64,000 nt of DNA from Fasciola hepatica (Eukaryota; Platyhelminthes; Trematoda; Plagiorchiida; Fasciolidae): positions 3,360,501 through 3,424,500 of the forward strand of contig CANUEZ040000193.1 in the NCBI GenBank assembly GCA_948099385.1, written 5' to 3'. The notes below the pieces were generated by a model. That model worked only from the letters and a program-made list of their open reading frames with translations, did not search any database and was not told where the DNA came from. The first letter of the stretch is position 1, and every line of letters starts with the position of its first letter. A program made the translations under genes and the position numbers. Positions 37,887 through 48,180 of this stretch are shown piece by piece.

Positions 37887-37928
37887 GTAAGATTTTAAGC
37901 TCTGGGCTTTGTCTTCATTGAGAATTCA
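37873..37928 (+). repeat. Unit 8 stub, right edge of the array
   Basis: Only the first 56 bases of a unit are present, with one mismatch (c near 37916). Identity stops after AGAATTCA at 37928, and single-copy sequence begins at 37929. The break lies 42 bases past the donor of the last exon A copy. Confidence 0.93.
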
Positions 37929-39110
37929 TAACATTCTGAGCATTCTTTGTCCTCTGTTCTTTATTTGCTTGTACTATAATATTTCGGGAAGAGAACAGAG
38001 TTGACTAGAGGCTGTCAAAAGTGGAGTGATTTGTGCCACAAAGATATAAAGTCCGCCATGGAAACCTGTTGGCCACCGACGGCAGCTAGTATTTATAGTA
38101 GGAGTATTATTATTATAGTATTGGTAGTAATGTGGTGGGGTGTCGGGTGCTACTCATGAGTAAACGCGAGCTTGGCAATAATCGAGGGACTCGAGGTAAA
38201 TTATTTTATGTAGAAAAATGTGAAACACAGACACACCGACCTTGCAATGACATTTCATGATTTAAAATATGTACTCTGTTATGTTGATAGGTTAGTTACA
38301 ATTTTACATCTGTGACAGCTTTGTTTCGGATTACCCAAAATGTGTAAATTGTTTTAGCTTTCGACGGTGGTGAGTATAAACCCATTACGGATAAATGAGT
38401 ATCAGATTACTTTCATAAAAGCAATAAGAACTTCAGTGAATCTTCGAGTAGAAAGTCATTATATTTCATCATACGAGTCTGTACGAAGTACCAACGAAAG
38501 CTTATATTATATACGGTTCAGCAGGAGCAGATATTATTACTAATGTCACATACGCAGCAGCGCACGTTTACACCAGATATGGCCAGTGCCAGAGTTCCAG
38601 AGAGGGTGTTCAAAAATTAAAAAAAATCTCTGGCAAATCTCAATTTCATTTATAGCTCAAAGTAGCCTCCATTGTAGACACGATTGTAGCCAATAAACGG
38701 GGGTAGCTACGTAATGCGATTTTGGTAATTCAATTTCACTGATGAATTCCTCACAAGGGGTCCCATGTAGAAACTTCCAACCCGAAATCAACCCCAAGAC
38801 AGATTATGAAGGCCCCACATTCGCAGTCACTTATTTGCTGTTGAAGTGACTTAGACTAATTTCCGGAAAATTGCGAACAAATTTGTCCTTCTACAACTCG
38901 TGCTGGGTATTGCCTAACGAAATTAAAAAAACGAATTAAACTGGTTTTTATCATCAGTAACCACAGCACTACTATTTGTGGCTGAAAACCCCATAAGGCC
39001 CCAGTTTTTAAGGCGTATTGGCTACAATGGAGCTTGAAGCATTTGTGATCAACAAATCAAACCGGAGTTTTGTTGCCTGTTTCGCTGAAACCTTTGTCAC
39101 TTATTTTCAG
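37929..39110. other. Single-copy flank, no gene seen
   Basis: This is the first 1.2 kb outside the array. It has no open frame of note and only short ATT-rich runs near 38100. An open frame at 39018-39110 leads into the next candidate exon but has no clear acceptor of its own. Confidence 0.5.
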
Positions 39111-39231
39111 TACCATCGGAAAAAAATGCTTCTTAATGGCCTGGGAGACCCCGAAAATGTATACCAGATGTACGGTTTCAGCAATTATATACATGAGGAA
39201 GAACGGCGAAAATGTTTTGAGTGGAAAGCGG
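39111..39231 (+). CDS. Candidate internal exon
   Basis: A textbook acceptor (CACTTATTTTCAG) ends at 39110, and a GTATGT donor starts at 39232. The 121 bases between are open in phase 0 and leave one base at the end. The peptide is polar and acidic-basic (YIHEEERRKCFEW). The same frame is open upstream to at least 39018. No family is recognised. Its end phase does not match the start of the next candidate exon at 39512, so they are either not neighbours in one transcript or one boundary is wrong. Confidence 0.3.
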
Positions 39232-39511
39232 GTATGTTTTTCTTTTGATATTGAACTAGCTCAGTTCGTGCCAGACTTACGAGAAATAGGCATGATCACG
39301 TTCAGAATAAATAGTTACAAATATAAAGGTGGCTGTTTGTTTTGACCCCCTGGGATAATATTCTGAAAATTTAGACGATATATAAATCTCTAAATCATTA
39401 GGTGGCCATGAGGTGAACAGGGAAAATTGAACAAGCCTGACATAAGTCATTTTAGTCCAGATAGTCATTGAAATAGTGTACATCCAAACATGAAAACCCA
39501 CTGACTGCCAG

Positions 39512-39704
39512 CAATTTGCTGTGGTTCGAATAACCGTTTCAAAATGGAGTCGATCAAAGGTGTCTTTGTTTGCAATTCTGGGTTCCCTTCCTCCAGTAGG
39601 CTTCCCAAAAGATGACTTTCTAAATGATCCCGCTGAACATATTTGCATCTATGGCAGATTGAAAAGTGACAAAAGAAACTATCTAAGTTGTTATTTCCAA
39701 CAAG
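39512..39704 (+). CDS. Candidate internal exon
   Basis: The frame opens after GACTGCCAG at 39511 and ends at a GTTAGG donor at 39705. Its 193 bases start in phase 0 and leave one base. The peptide looks like folded protein (a Pro-rich turn followed by FPKDDFLNDPAEHICIYGRL). Overlapping minus-strand frames (39277-39648 and 39465-39857) are longer but lack clear splice context, and I read them as shadows. No family is recognised. Confidence 0.3.
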
Positions 39705-40033
39705 GTTAGGTACAGAAACTTTTAGTGAGAGAACATTGGCGGCAGGGGGCATAATGATAGAACTACATTTTGTTAATTCTGTAGAGGCGGTTATCTGGCA
39801 AACGCTAAGATCGATATCTTGGCAGACTGGGCGTTGAACTAAACGACATGAATGCAACTGTTCGCTCTGTGAGAGTGTACAGGAAAACGTATGTAAAAGA
39901 ACGTGTATTTATTCACGGAAAATTGAATTCGTCCACCTTTTTATAATCCTATACAGATAATCCATAGACTATATTTATCAATCACATTTGATGGTCAAAC
40001 TCGGTTTCAGTGATTGTTTTTCAAATCACGACA

Positions 40034-40036
<3 letters not shown>

Positions 40037-40115
<79 letters not shown>
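40037..40115. repeat. (TA)n microsatellite
   Basis: 79 bases of uninterrupted TA dinucleotide. It produces a spurious Tyr-Ile frame across this region. Confidence 0.97.
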
Positions 40116-40117
<2 letters not shown>

Positions 40118-40258
40118 AGAACAACACCAGCCTCCAATGATAAAGATAACACGATTCAGATAGAAAAGTCTGTTTCCAAGAGATTACGATCACTGAAGCC
40201 GAAAGGGATCATAGATTGCCACCTTGTGTTACTCCATGTGCCCTGTGGGATTATTCGG

Positions 40259-40261
<3 letters not shown>

Positions 40262-40309
<48 letters not shown>
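40262..40309. repeat. (AT)n microsatellite
   Basis: 48 bases of AT dinucleotide, 146 bases after the end of the previous TA tract. Because TA tracts are self-complementary, the two could pair around the intervening sequence. Confidence 0.96.
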
Positions 40310-40311
<2 letters not shown>

Positions 40312-42105
40312 CGTACATGTGTAGTGCTATTTGCGATCCACTGGGACCTTTATTCGGTGCATATTTTGAGCATAGTCGCTGAATAGGGACATATCAGACC
40401 TTCGCGCCTTAACATAAATTTGGTAAAAGATTTCCGATATTTGTTGATCGTAAGTAAAAATCTGTGTGGTTGTATGCTCGACCTTGGTTACCAAGGTCCA
40501 AGTCTGTTAACGAAGTAAGCTGGAACTTACTAACGTATAAAAATACAATTATATTGTTCAAAGTTGCTTCATAAGACATCATAAATTAGATGAATTTGTA
40601 TGTTTAGTATTTACTACTTTGTAGAAGCAGATTTTTCGAGATACATTCTAGTGTTTTATGTTGAGAAAAAGTCTGTCACAAATAACTTCATATTATTATT
40701 CGAAATGCTTTTTAACGACGATTGTCAAACTCAACCAAAAAGGACTTCGTGATTCGCACTAAGGAGCGTTTCCTTTAAGGTGGCTTGGGGCGCTTCGTTA
40801 ATCGGTTAAATTGAAATCTGGATATCAATAAAATATCCACCCAAACCAAATTTTCTCTACCTCTCCCTAATAAAAACGAAAGCAGTTTTTCAAAATCTTG
40901 TATAACTGAAACTTCTTTGACTGGTTCTCTCCAGTGTTTTAACGCAAATAGAAACAACAATATTCAAGTTATTCACAGGACAGTTCAACGAAATACTAGT
41001 TTTAAGGGTAGAACACCTAGCACACTGAACAAATGAGACGATTTCATAAAGAATATGCTCGAAAAGGAGTACCGCAAATCCGTGTTTTCAATCCAGAGCG
41101 GGAATACTCACAGGATTTTTGAATCCTTGGACAGTTTTAGACGCGGTTGGTATTATCGCACATGAGTACAACATTGGGCGCCACAGAGAGACCGGTTAGA
41201 AGGGATTTGGTCACGGAATTCCGATTAGGAGACCTGTCACTTTGACGTTGCGTTTGTTTTTATGTATGTGTTCTGTATGTAATAATCCATAAGAACTCAA
41301 AAAAGGGTATTTGTCGAAGAGATTTTCATGAAACAGATTTCGGCGGAATATCGATTTATTACACCAAAATTTCATTGTTGGATAAGGTTGAAATAACAGA
41401 TGTTTAGATTTTTTGGTAGACGTTAATTATAGGTTACTCGAATATTGTGGGAATCTTCGCTGTTTCGGCAGACGAAGACCTCAAATTCAACAAAGGGAAG
41501 GCATTTGTTTGGGAAAACACCCTTCAGGATAAACCTTCGAGAAGTTTCACGACTGGTTTGTAAACATATATTCACGCACACTCATTGGGCGGTTCATTCT
41601 CCTCTGTGGCTTTTGTTATATTATGCGCAAATTCAAGGTCTTGTTCCGTCAACTCCCTTTCTAGGAGCGCAAAATCGAAATATCCAAAAAATGTTCCTCT
41701 GCTTTGAAGGCAGGAGTCAGGGGTCTATCTAAACGTTGGTTATTGTAGTTAAAAGTAAAAAAAACGATGAGGCATAAAACCACAGTTATTTGATCCCCAA
41801 CATTGGCTTACTCATCATCGATGTAAAGATGACGAATACAGGAGAATACAAACACATCTAATGTTTAATACTGTGCAAAAGTGTTGTGTTCCTTGATATT
41901 GCTGGTGGCGGCCGACTGGCATTGACAAAACAGGGTTTGCCTGTTTTTGATTACCTTTGAAAAACTCATCCAAAGGCTCCCACAAGAGTTGTTTCTTTAA
42001 CATACTGCCACTTCTAGCTGGTTAGACATGTAAAACTACGTAGTTTTGCAATAACCATATTATGTGCGAGAAAATGAACACGCTTATCAGATACCCTTTT
42101 TGTAC

Positions 42106-42129
42106 ATATATATATATATATATATATAT
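42106..42129. repeat. Short (AT)n microsatellite
   Basis: 24 bases of AT dinucleotide. Confidence 0.9.
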
Positions 42130-42969
42130 GACAACGGATGCATGCGAATAGTCCAGTGCTCAATGTGTTAGCTTTCGGAGAGTCTGCAAACTGCCGGCAG
42201 ATGGCAAGTAGTCTCGTCAACCTAATTTAGTATGTGAAATGTTCCGTGGATGAGTGAAGAACATGGCTCGATCCAATATGCATTTGGCTATAAGTGAATA
42301 AGTTGAATTTTCATATTCAAAATTTACCTAGAACTACCTGCTAGGACCAATTTGTTTTTAAAAGTTGCTGTGGGGCTCTTCAAACCAAATTTGTTCATGA
42401 TTCGCTCTTAGTTGAAACTCCTTATTTCAGTGTTATTGTTTCATTGACCTCACCGGATTCGAAACTGAGTCTTTATTGTGCTTTCTTTTGTGGAACAGGT
42501 TTTAAGGTCAAACGACACCTAACCGCAAGAATTGATTATTTAAATACCAACAAGTAACCTGACTTTATCTGTTAGAAGGGAACTTCCGGGTTGAGTACAA
42601 AAATCTCTGATCGGAATGGAAATTCTAATAGTATTCGGCACTTCCATAGAGGAGGGAGATATATCGGTTTATTTGGATAAATCGAAAAAAATTCAAACTT
42701 TTGTACTTATTCTCGTAATTTGCCAAAGGCTAATTCCGAGTGACAGTGCATTCATTTCAAAGCACGTTGATTCATTATTCATATAACATATTTCAAATCA
42801 CGGATTCGACAGCAGAGAGCAAACAAGCAACACACGAGAGTCTGTTTGAGCGAATGTTCTTGGATTCGGATGTATGCTAATCGCAACAAAAATTTATTTC
42901 ATCGTAAGATTCTACTGGGCTTTGCTGGGCAGTAGGTCTTCCAATCAGGAATGCGTTATTGCAAGTGGG

Positions 42970-42992
42970 TCCCTAAAAAACATTTTTAGGGA
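42970..42992. other. Strong hairpin
   Basis: TCCCTAAAAA and TTTTTAGGGA form a perfect 10-bp stem around a 3-base loop. No element boundary or gene end is evident beside it. Confidence 0.6.
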
Positions 42993-43746
42993 AGGCAAAA
43001 CACCGGTTTGATTTCCACAAGCTCAGAAAATTAAAATCAAATCAGTATCGTTTTTGTTTTGGTTCGTTTATTGATTAGAGACTAGGTAGGTTTGGATAGG
43101 AACGACTATTATTTCAGGACCTTGGTGTCTCTGATATTTTACCTACTTTTTTTTCTTTATTAATTTACTGCTAGCTGATCACAGTTCCGTAGACAACCGG
43201 GAAAGTTGTGACTTGAACTGGCCATGGGAATCCACTTGACTTTTTTGGTCAAAAGTTTATTCATGTAGTTTCCTTGGTTTAAACAGTATTGTCATAACTG
43301 AATTCATCAGGAAGACAATAATACTAAATCATTAGAAGAGTATTGAACATTGGTAAAACGTACAAGGTTTTACCTGTTCAAATGGATCACTGGCAAAGAT
43401 AAACGATTTATTTGCTTTTGAGTATAATGATTGTAAGATCGTAACAAATAAGAAAATTTACCGACGCAAGCAATTACGTAGACTAGGAACTTTTTTTAAC
43501 TGGCGTCGAAAATGATCCAAATCTCTTTGAATAATCGGAATACAAGCAATGCCCACCTGTGAATATGTGATATGTGCAGCAAGTGCCAGGCTCCTAAATT
43601 TTGTAGACTCATCATATTCTTGGCATCAGGAAATAGCCACATTTCCCCACTGAAGCTCCCACAGGAATAGCATACAAAACGGCAATTACCCTGAGAAAAC
43701 GTCCTATTAAGTGTACCCGATCCTAGATCATTCATTTTTTTATTAC

Positions 43747-43843
43747 CCGCGATAGAGGTTGGTTTGGTTCCATATATTTTTTTCAGTCTATCAGCCGTCG
43801 GCCTCAGGCCTTGAAATTCCAGGTTGCAGTTGAATGGGTGCCT
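43747..43843 (-). CDS. Candidate internal exon, minus strand
   Basis: Read on the minus strand, an acceptor (AATCATTTTTCAG) precedes 43843, and a GTAATA donor follows 43747. The 97 bases are open in phase 0 with one base left over. They lie inside a longer open frame, 43496-43906. The peptide reads well as protein (LEFQGLRPTADRLKKIYG). No family is recognised. Confidence 0.28.
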
Positions 43844-45198
43844 CTGAAAAATGATTATTCCAAATCGTTCAGCAGGTTCAACACGTATTTGCGAAGAATA
43901 CCCCATTGTTCATAAATACCAACATATACCAACTGACTACGTAGTTCAAATGTGCACGTTATCGGATAAAGCCTTGAGCATGGTCAAATGGAGTTATCAC
44001 TCAGTATATTTGCATGTTTGCTAGTCAAATCGTTTACTTTGAGATGACAAACACCAATTTCTGCCCTCATATTCCTCTCATACATGAGCTTTTTAATGGA
44101 AGTTTGATGTACAACAACAACTGTATTTACTCGTAATAGAAAAAAAAGCATTAGCATTAGGTCCGGGCCATTATCAACAGTGTTGAGGCAGCTGAGTGAC
44201 TTATAAGGGCTCTAGGCTGTCCCGTTGGCAGCAAGTGGAGAACACTATATATTAGGTCACCAATGATCTCTTGGGTATACATTTTACATGCTATTGTTGG
44301 CTGGATTCCCTAAGTTGTTCGAGAGTAAACATCTATATTTAAAAATCACCCACGACAGCCCGACGGGTCCGACCCTCGAATCCAAGCACAAAAATTGAAG
44401 ACCTTTATTGGAAAAAATCAGTGCTGTAATGTCGTCATTTTTTTATCAAGCACGGTTTGGTATTTTTATACTTTAAGCGACAAAACCATGATGCTTTTCA
44501 CTCCTTATTGACTATAGGCTAATCGCTTCTAGCTTCCTTCCTGTGGACACATTGATGCAGATGAATCAACCGATGTGCCTACAAACCCTTTGTGGGATGA
44601 AGTACAAGAGTAACTATTTATTGTACGCATGATAATGTAGATTCAAAATATTCCAGAGATAGACCAGAATTTTTTAATTGGTCGAAAACCACTCAAAACA
44701 CGTCCGCATTTTGGAATAAAGCACAATCATCCCATATATTATATCTACGAGCAAGGACGATCTTGAAAGCTAGGAATATCTTCCACAATACTCTTAGATA
44801 TTACCTGATTTTCCTCTCTGTTACCTGTTGTTTGACTTAACTGAACACTAGCATTTGTTCTACAGCCAGAGAGAAATGATGTGGTGAATTTGTCACGCGT
44901 CCAGAAGCATTATCATCATTGCGGCGAAATTACTGCTTGTGATACGAGTTCACACGCATGGATAACCGGTGAGTACGGCTAAAGGTGAACAATCTTAGGA
45001 ATGGATATATGTTTGAATCCAGACATACACACCACACACACAAACTGCAGTATCAGACGAATTCCACCGGGTGAGGTACAGAAGCACACTCATGAATCTT
45101 AACACTGGAGAATTATATATTTATCTGAACTGATACAACAGTACTTGACATTTCACACCGTGGACAAATTCTTCATTTCAAAGCATGTATGAGAATTA
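43844..45198. other. Stretch with nothing supported
   Basis: There is no open frame above chance length. A short CA-rich patch lies near 45027-45045. Confidence 0.45.
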
Positions 45199-45450
45199 CT
45201 AATTGAAAAGACATGGCCCCGCCAATAGAAAAAAACTGATCGTGAACATACATACAATGTTAACAATAATCACCATTGATTTTGTTGCTTTGATTTCAAT
45301 TTCAGAATTTACCACCCCTTTGTTTGAGGAGAATACTTCATTGTGCTTTCGTAGCATTTTCATTTTGAAAGCAGAACGAGGACTGGACTGTTTGCTGTTG
45401 TGATTAAGCATGAAAGACAGATCCTTAAAAAGTGCCACAAAATATTCAGA
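45199..45450 (-). CDS. Coding-like frame with one membrane segment, minus strand
   Basis: The frame follows TATTGCTTCAG (acceptor-like, exon start 45450) and runs to TAG at 45199-45201. A basic, Ser/Asn-rich region is followed by about 22 hydrophobic residues near the C-terminus (MVIIVNIVCMFTISFFLLA). A GTATGT inside the hydrophobic part could be a donor, which would shorten it. It is in frame with 45471-45617, separated by one stop. It may be a second exon, an alternative 3' end or a decayed gene. Confidence 0.2.
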   Translation of the reverse strand, partial: SEYFVALFKDLSFMLNHNSKQSSPRSAFKMKMLRKHNEVFSSNKGVVNSEIEIKATKSMVIIVNIVCMFTISFFLLAGPCLFN

Positions 45451-45470
45451 CTGAAGCAATACCTACTCAC

Positions 45471-45617
45471 TTTCCGCTTTTCGAATTTTAGTTTGTGACT
45501 TGTCCATTTGGCCCACTGGCGTCCATGTAGCCAATATCAAGATGTCTTTGATGACGAAGAAGGTGTTCTCCCATTGAGGTAGTCCAAACCTGATGTCAGT
45601 GTTGGTACAATCTGTGT
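45471..45617 (-). CDS. Candidate internal exon, minus strand (symmetric 49 codons)
   Basis: On the minus strand the exon runs from an acceptor after CTCCACTGAAG to a perfect GTGAGT donor at 45470. The 147 bases are 49 whole codons, phase 1 on both sides. The peptide has a partly hydrophobic middle (FFVIKDILILATWTPV). The same frame continues past a single TAG into 45199-45450, which has a clear membrane segment. Together they faintly recall the TM5-loop-TM6 part of a rhodopsin-like receptor; that is inference only. Confidence 0.28.
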
Positions 45618-46508
45618 CTTCAGTGGAGATGCAATAAGACAATTTCAGTATGCGGATTTTTAAGGCCATGATCATTCTGGGTAGACTTTGGCAAATGGAC
45701 GCCCGAGGCTAATGGGCAGATATAAGTCAGGTGGACAGGAGCTGTGCTTTCCGATTGTGTATACAATTTCAGAAGGTTCATTCGGAGCATGCCACCTTGC
45801 CCGTAGATTCAGTCATTGGTGAATAATGTAATTACTCTTCACCGACGAACTGCGAGCGACAAGGATTAGGGCGTTCTCGATTAGGAGTAGATTCCGGTTA
45901 TTTCAACTACAGAATTATCAGGTGTGTGGATAAATTTTTAGAATTTTCCTAATGCATTTTTCATTGTTATCTATTTGTGACTTAAAGCGGTTATCCTCCT
46001 TTTCTTAGTATTGCATTCAACTCTTTCTGCGCCAAAAAATGTTATCTGTGATGTATGTTGGTAAATTTGGGACGCTTCTTCCCTCGCTGAAGGTTATATA
46101 TATACATAAACTATTCAGAGATAAACCTAGGCTTGGTAGTCGAGCCGGCGAATTATCCCGACAGGGCTTCGGAATAATTTCCGCTTCTCATTAGGTGGAT
46201 ATTCTGGTGAATAATTACAAACATGATATTATTACTTGCGCCTGCAATGCATCTCTACTACATTAGAGAGGTATTTTTCGGATCGAATTTATGGGCAGAT
46301 TTACAAGTTATTAGTTATAAACTCTACCATTAGTTATAGGGTTTCCTCTGATATGTTATGGATATTTTGATGTTGGATAACAGTATGACACATGATGAAA
46401 TTTGATCGAATAAAGTCACATTTGAGCCAGCTGAATTCGGGAAATCCGGTCCTAAAGGCTTGCATCAAACTTTGAATGATCATGCAGCATTCATTTTGTC
46501 TTTTTCAG

Positions 46509-46721
46509 AAAAGTGGTGACACACCGGTGGTTGAGTTCACGAAGTGTGAGCTGTGGTTTGATATATCAATCAACAGGAAAAAAGTATTTTCAAACTTTAT
46601 TCACTCAGAGTTCATTGTTTATTTTGGTCCATCTCATCTCAGACAAACCAATGTAGACAAATCCAGTCATAAAAAAACGAAGACGGCACAAATCCAAGAT
46701 CGTTTCCTGCATCTCAACTAA
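46509..46721 (+). CDS. Candidate terminal exon
   Basis: An excellent acceptor (TTTTGTCTTTTTCAG) ends at 46508, and 70 codons run in phase 0 to TAA at 46719-46721. The start of the peptide is globular-looking (VVEFTKCELWFDI) and the end is Lys-rich. A GTATTT at about 46584 could instead act as a donor and make it internal. No canonical AATAAA lies within 100 bp, which weakens the terminal reading. No family is recognised. Confidence 0.28.
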   Translation, partial: KSGDTPVVEFTKCELWFDISINRKKVFSNFIHSEFIVYFGPSHLRQTNVDKSSHKKTKTAQIQDRFLHLN

Positions 46722-46833
46722 AATGGGAGTACGCAATAATTCACAGTACTTTTGAAGTGGACTACAACTGAAATGTTCTAAAAGTGGTTCTCAAGTTTAG
46801 TTACGGACAAACGTTTCCAGATGCTCTCATTGA

Positions 46834-47142
46834 TCATGTGGTATCGAGGGGACATTTTGAGGCCCTATTTACCGAATTACTTGGAACCACTTGCACTATT
46901 GGTAGACGGCGCACTTTGTGTAAGTTGGAATGAGAAATATAATCCAATTTGTTCACCTCTGTTGTTGCAATCGTGTAAGTATCACTACCATCCACGAAAA
47001 ACAACTTTGTGGTTTTGTTGTGCGAACATTTTTCTAGATTTACCATCAGCTCTACGGTTGTGCTGTTTGTGAAATAGGACCTGATGACACAGAAGTATGA
47101 ATCGGCTTCTCCTTCAATGGCCTGTTCGACTTCATTACACAA
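46834..47142 (-). CDS. Coding-like open frame, minus strand, secreted-looking
   Basis: 102 open codons on the minus strand with three Cys and two N-glycosylation-type sequons (NST, NKT), alternating polar and hydrophobic residues as in extracellular beta domains. Possible boundaries are an acceptor-like AATGAAG near 47130 and a GTGAAC donor inside the frame. A plus-strand frame (46821-47072) overlaps it and looks less like protein. No family is recognised. Confidence 0.22.
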   Translation of the reverse strand: MCNEVEQAIEGEADSYFCVIRSYFTNSTTVELMVNLEKCSHNKTTKLFFVDGSDTYTIATTEVNKLDYISHSNLHKVRRLPIVQVVPSNSVNRASKCPLDTT

Positions 47143-47479
47143 CGAGGAGTTTCAGCTTTAAAAGGCCACTTTCACTGAAAACTAGTTATTATTTGTGTAC
47201 TCGATAAAATATATGAGATTTCTGAATAACCTTTTCGATGTGAAAAATGCAAGTGGATTTCCCATTATAAAATGAAAGGGTTTCCTACTTGCATTCGGAA
47301 GTTTCATATAATGGGACAAATAATTATAAATCTTTGTAACCCGAAATTCACACTTTTCTCGTGACAAAGGCTTGATAAATTCTAGAGATAATAATCAACA
47401 CATTATCTGAGTTATACCTATAACTGAAATTCAAATGTGTTGAATTCTGAAGTGCATGGCTTACCGTTTGTATCCGTTG

Positions 47480-48180
47480 CAGTTAACTTATAATCGCTTG
47501 GCCCATTGGGTGGAGCTTTGACACAATCTCTAGGTCTGTATGTTGTCGGTTCGCATCAGAGAGTGTAGCCAGGTGAATATTACAAGGATTAGATCAAGAA
47601 CTGCGTGCGTGATATCTGCCCCGTTGACACTGGTTCCCATTCCTAGATAATCGACCTTAGTAAGACGTTTGCTGTCGGTCCTAATCCTAGCTCCTCTAGG
47701 CAGTTGGCTCACCACACACACACGCACACGCCACTTGGTGGATGGTCCACGGATTTTCTGTTCTCTGCCCCGGTTCACCCTTGCCCGCGACCAGTCCGTC
47801 TAAATGCTTTTGTTTTGAGCCGCTCTCTACACACAACTGCACTCACGTACACGTGGCTGACTGTTCACAAGCTTGGTTCGTTTGTGTGCACGTCATTTCC
47901 TTCATTTGACTTGTCCCCTTTTGAGCGGCATGTCACTGTGATCTCAGCCCCGTTCACGCGTGTCACATGTTGACCTTCATCACATTTCGTATGACTGTCG
48001 GTGACCAGGTTCATTGGCATTATTAAACACTGACAAGCGCTGCCCTGAACGCTCCTCAGTTGCGGCTGACTTTATTGACGCACCGTAATTCACGGTGTCT
48101 TTGCCATTGTAGGGAACCCCTTGAACATAGGTGCGTGCTGTCTTATTCCTCTCTGGGATATTGAACAATTTCATTCATTA
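47480..48180. mobile_element. GC-richer segment, probable retroposon remnant
   Basis: This 0.7 kb is visibly richer in G and C than its surroundings and starts with the tRNA-like module. It includes a CA/CACG microsatellite (about 47711-47730) and open runs on both strands (47704-47973 +, 47530-47778 -, 47980-48174 -). Composition and the Pol III head suggest an inserted retroposon. No target-site duplication or poly(A) tail was identified. Confidence 0.3.
47490..47560 (+). repeat. tRNA-like Pol III module, probable SINE head
   Basis: TGGCCCATTGG at 47499-47509 matches the A-box consensus fully. GTTCGCATC at 47549-47557 matches the B box with one mismatch, 39 bases between them. No clean cloverleaf forms, and the sequence continues into a GC-richer tail, as expected for a tRNA-derived SINE. 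I cannot name the family. Confidence 0.45.

Larger units (their letters stand above)
1..37928 (+). repeat. Tandem array of 4.9/5.8-kb units, order S-L-L-S-L-S-L plus stub
   Basis: The sequence at base 1 recurs at 4865, 10685, 16505, 21369, 27189, 32053 and 37873, always in the same orientation. Spacings are 4864, 5820, 5820, 4864, 5820, 4864 and 5820 bp. Similarity ends sharply at 37928; the left end lies outside the window. Copies differ at only about 20 single positions, so the array is young or strongly homogenised. The unit start used here is just the window start, and it falls 14 bases before the end of a candidate exon. The unit is far too long for a simple satellite and contains a significant open frame, so it reads as an amplified gene-bearing segment. 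Confidence 0.97.
39705..43746. other. Intergenic or intronic stretch
   Basis: It contains AT microsatellites and short frames of chance length, for example 41445-41732 (+, 95 codons) and 40775-40960 (-). I cannot support a gene here. Confidence 0.45.

Noticed and set aside
1..37928. CRISPR array or bacterial repeat
   Set aside because: Units are kilobases long with no short repeat-spacer pattern, and the window has eukaryotic features.
40010..40324. 104-codon Tyr-Ile-rich open frame
   Set aside because: It is only the translation of the AT microsatellites.
44340..44400. CTCGAATCC as a third-type B box
   Set aside because: No A box at a suitable distance upstream.
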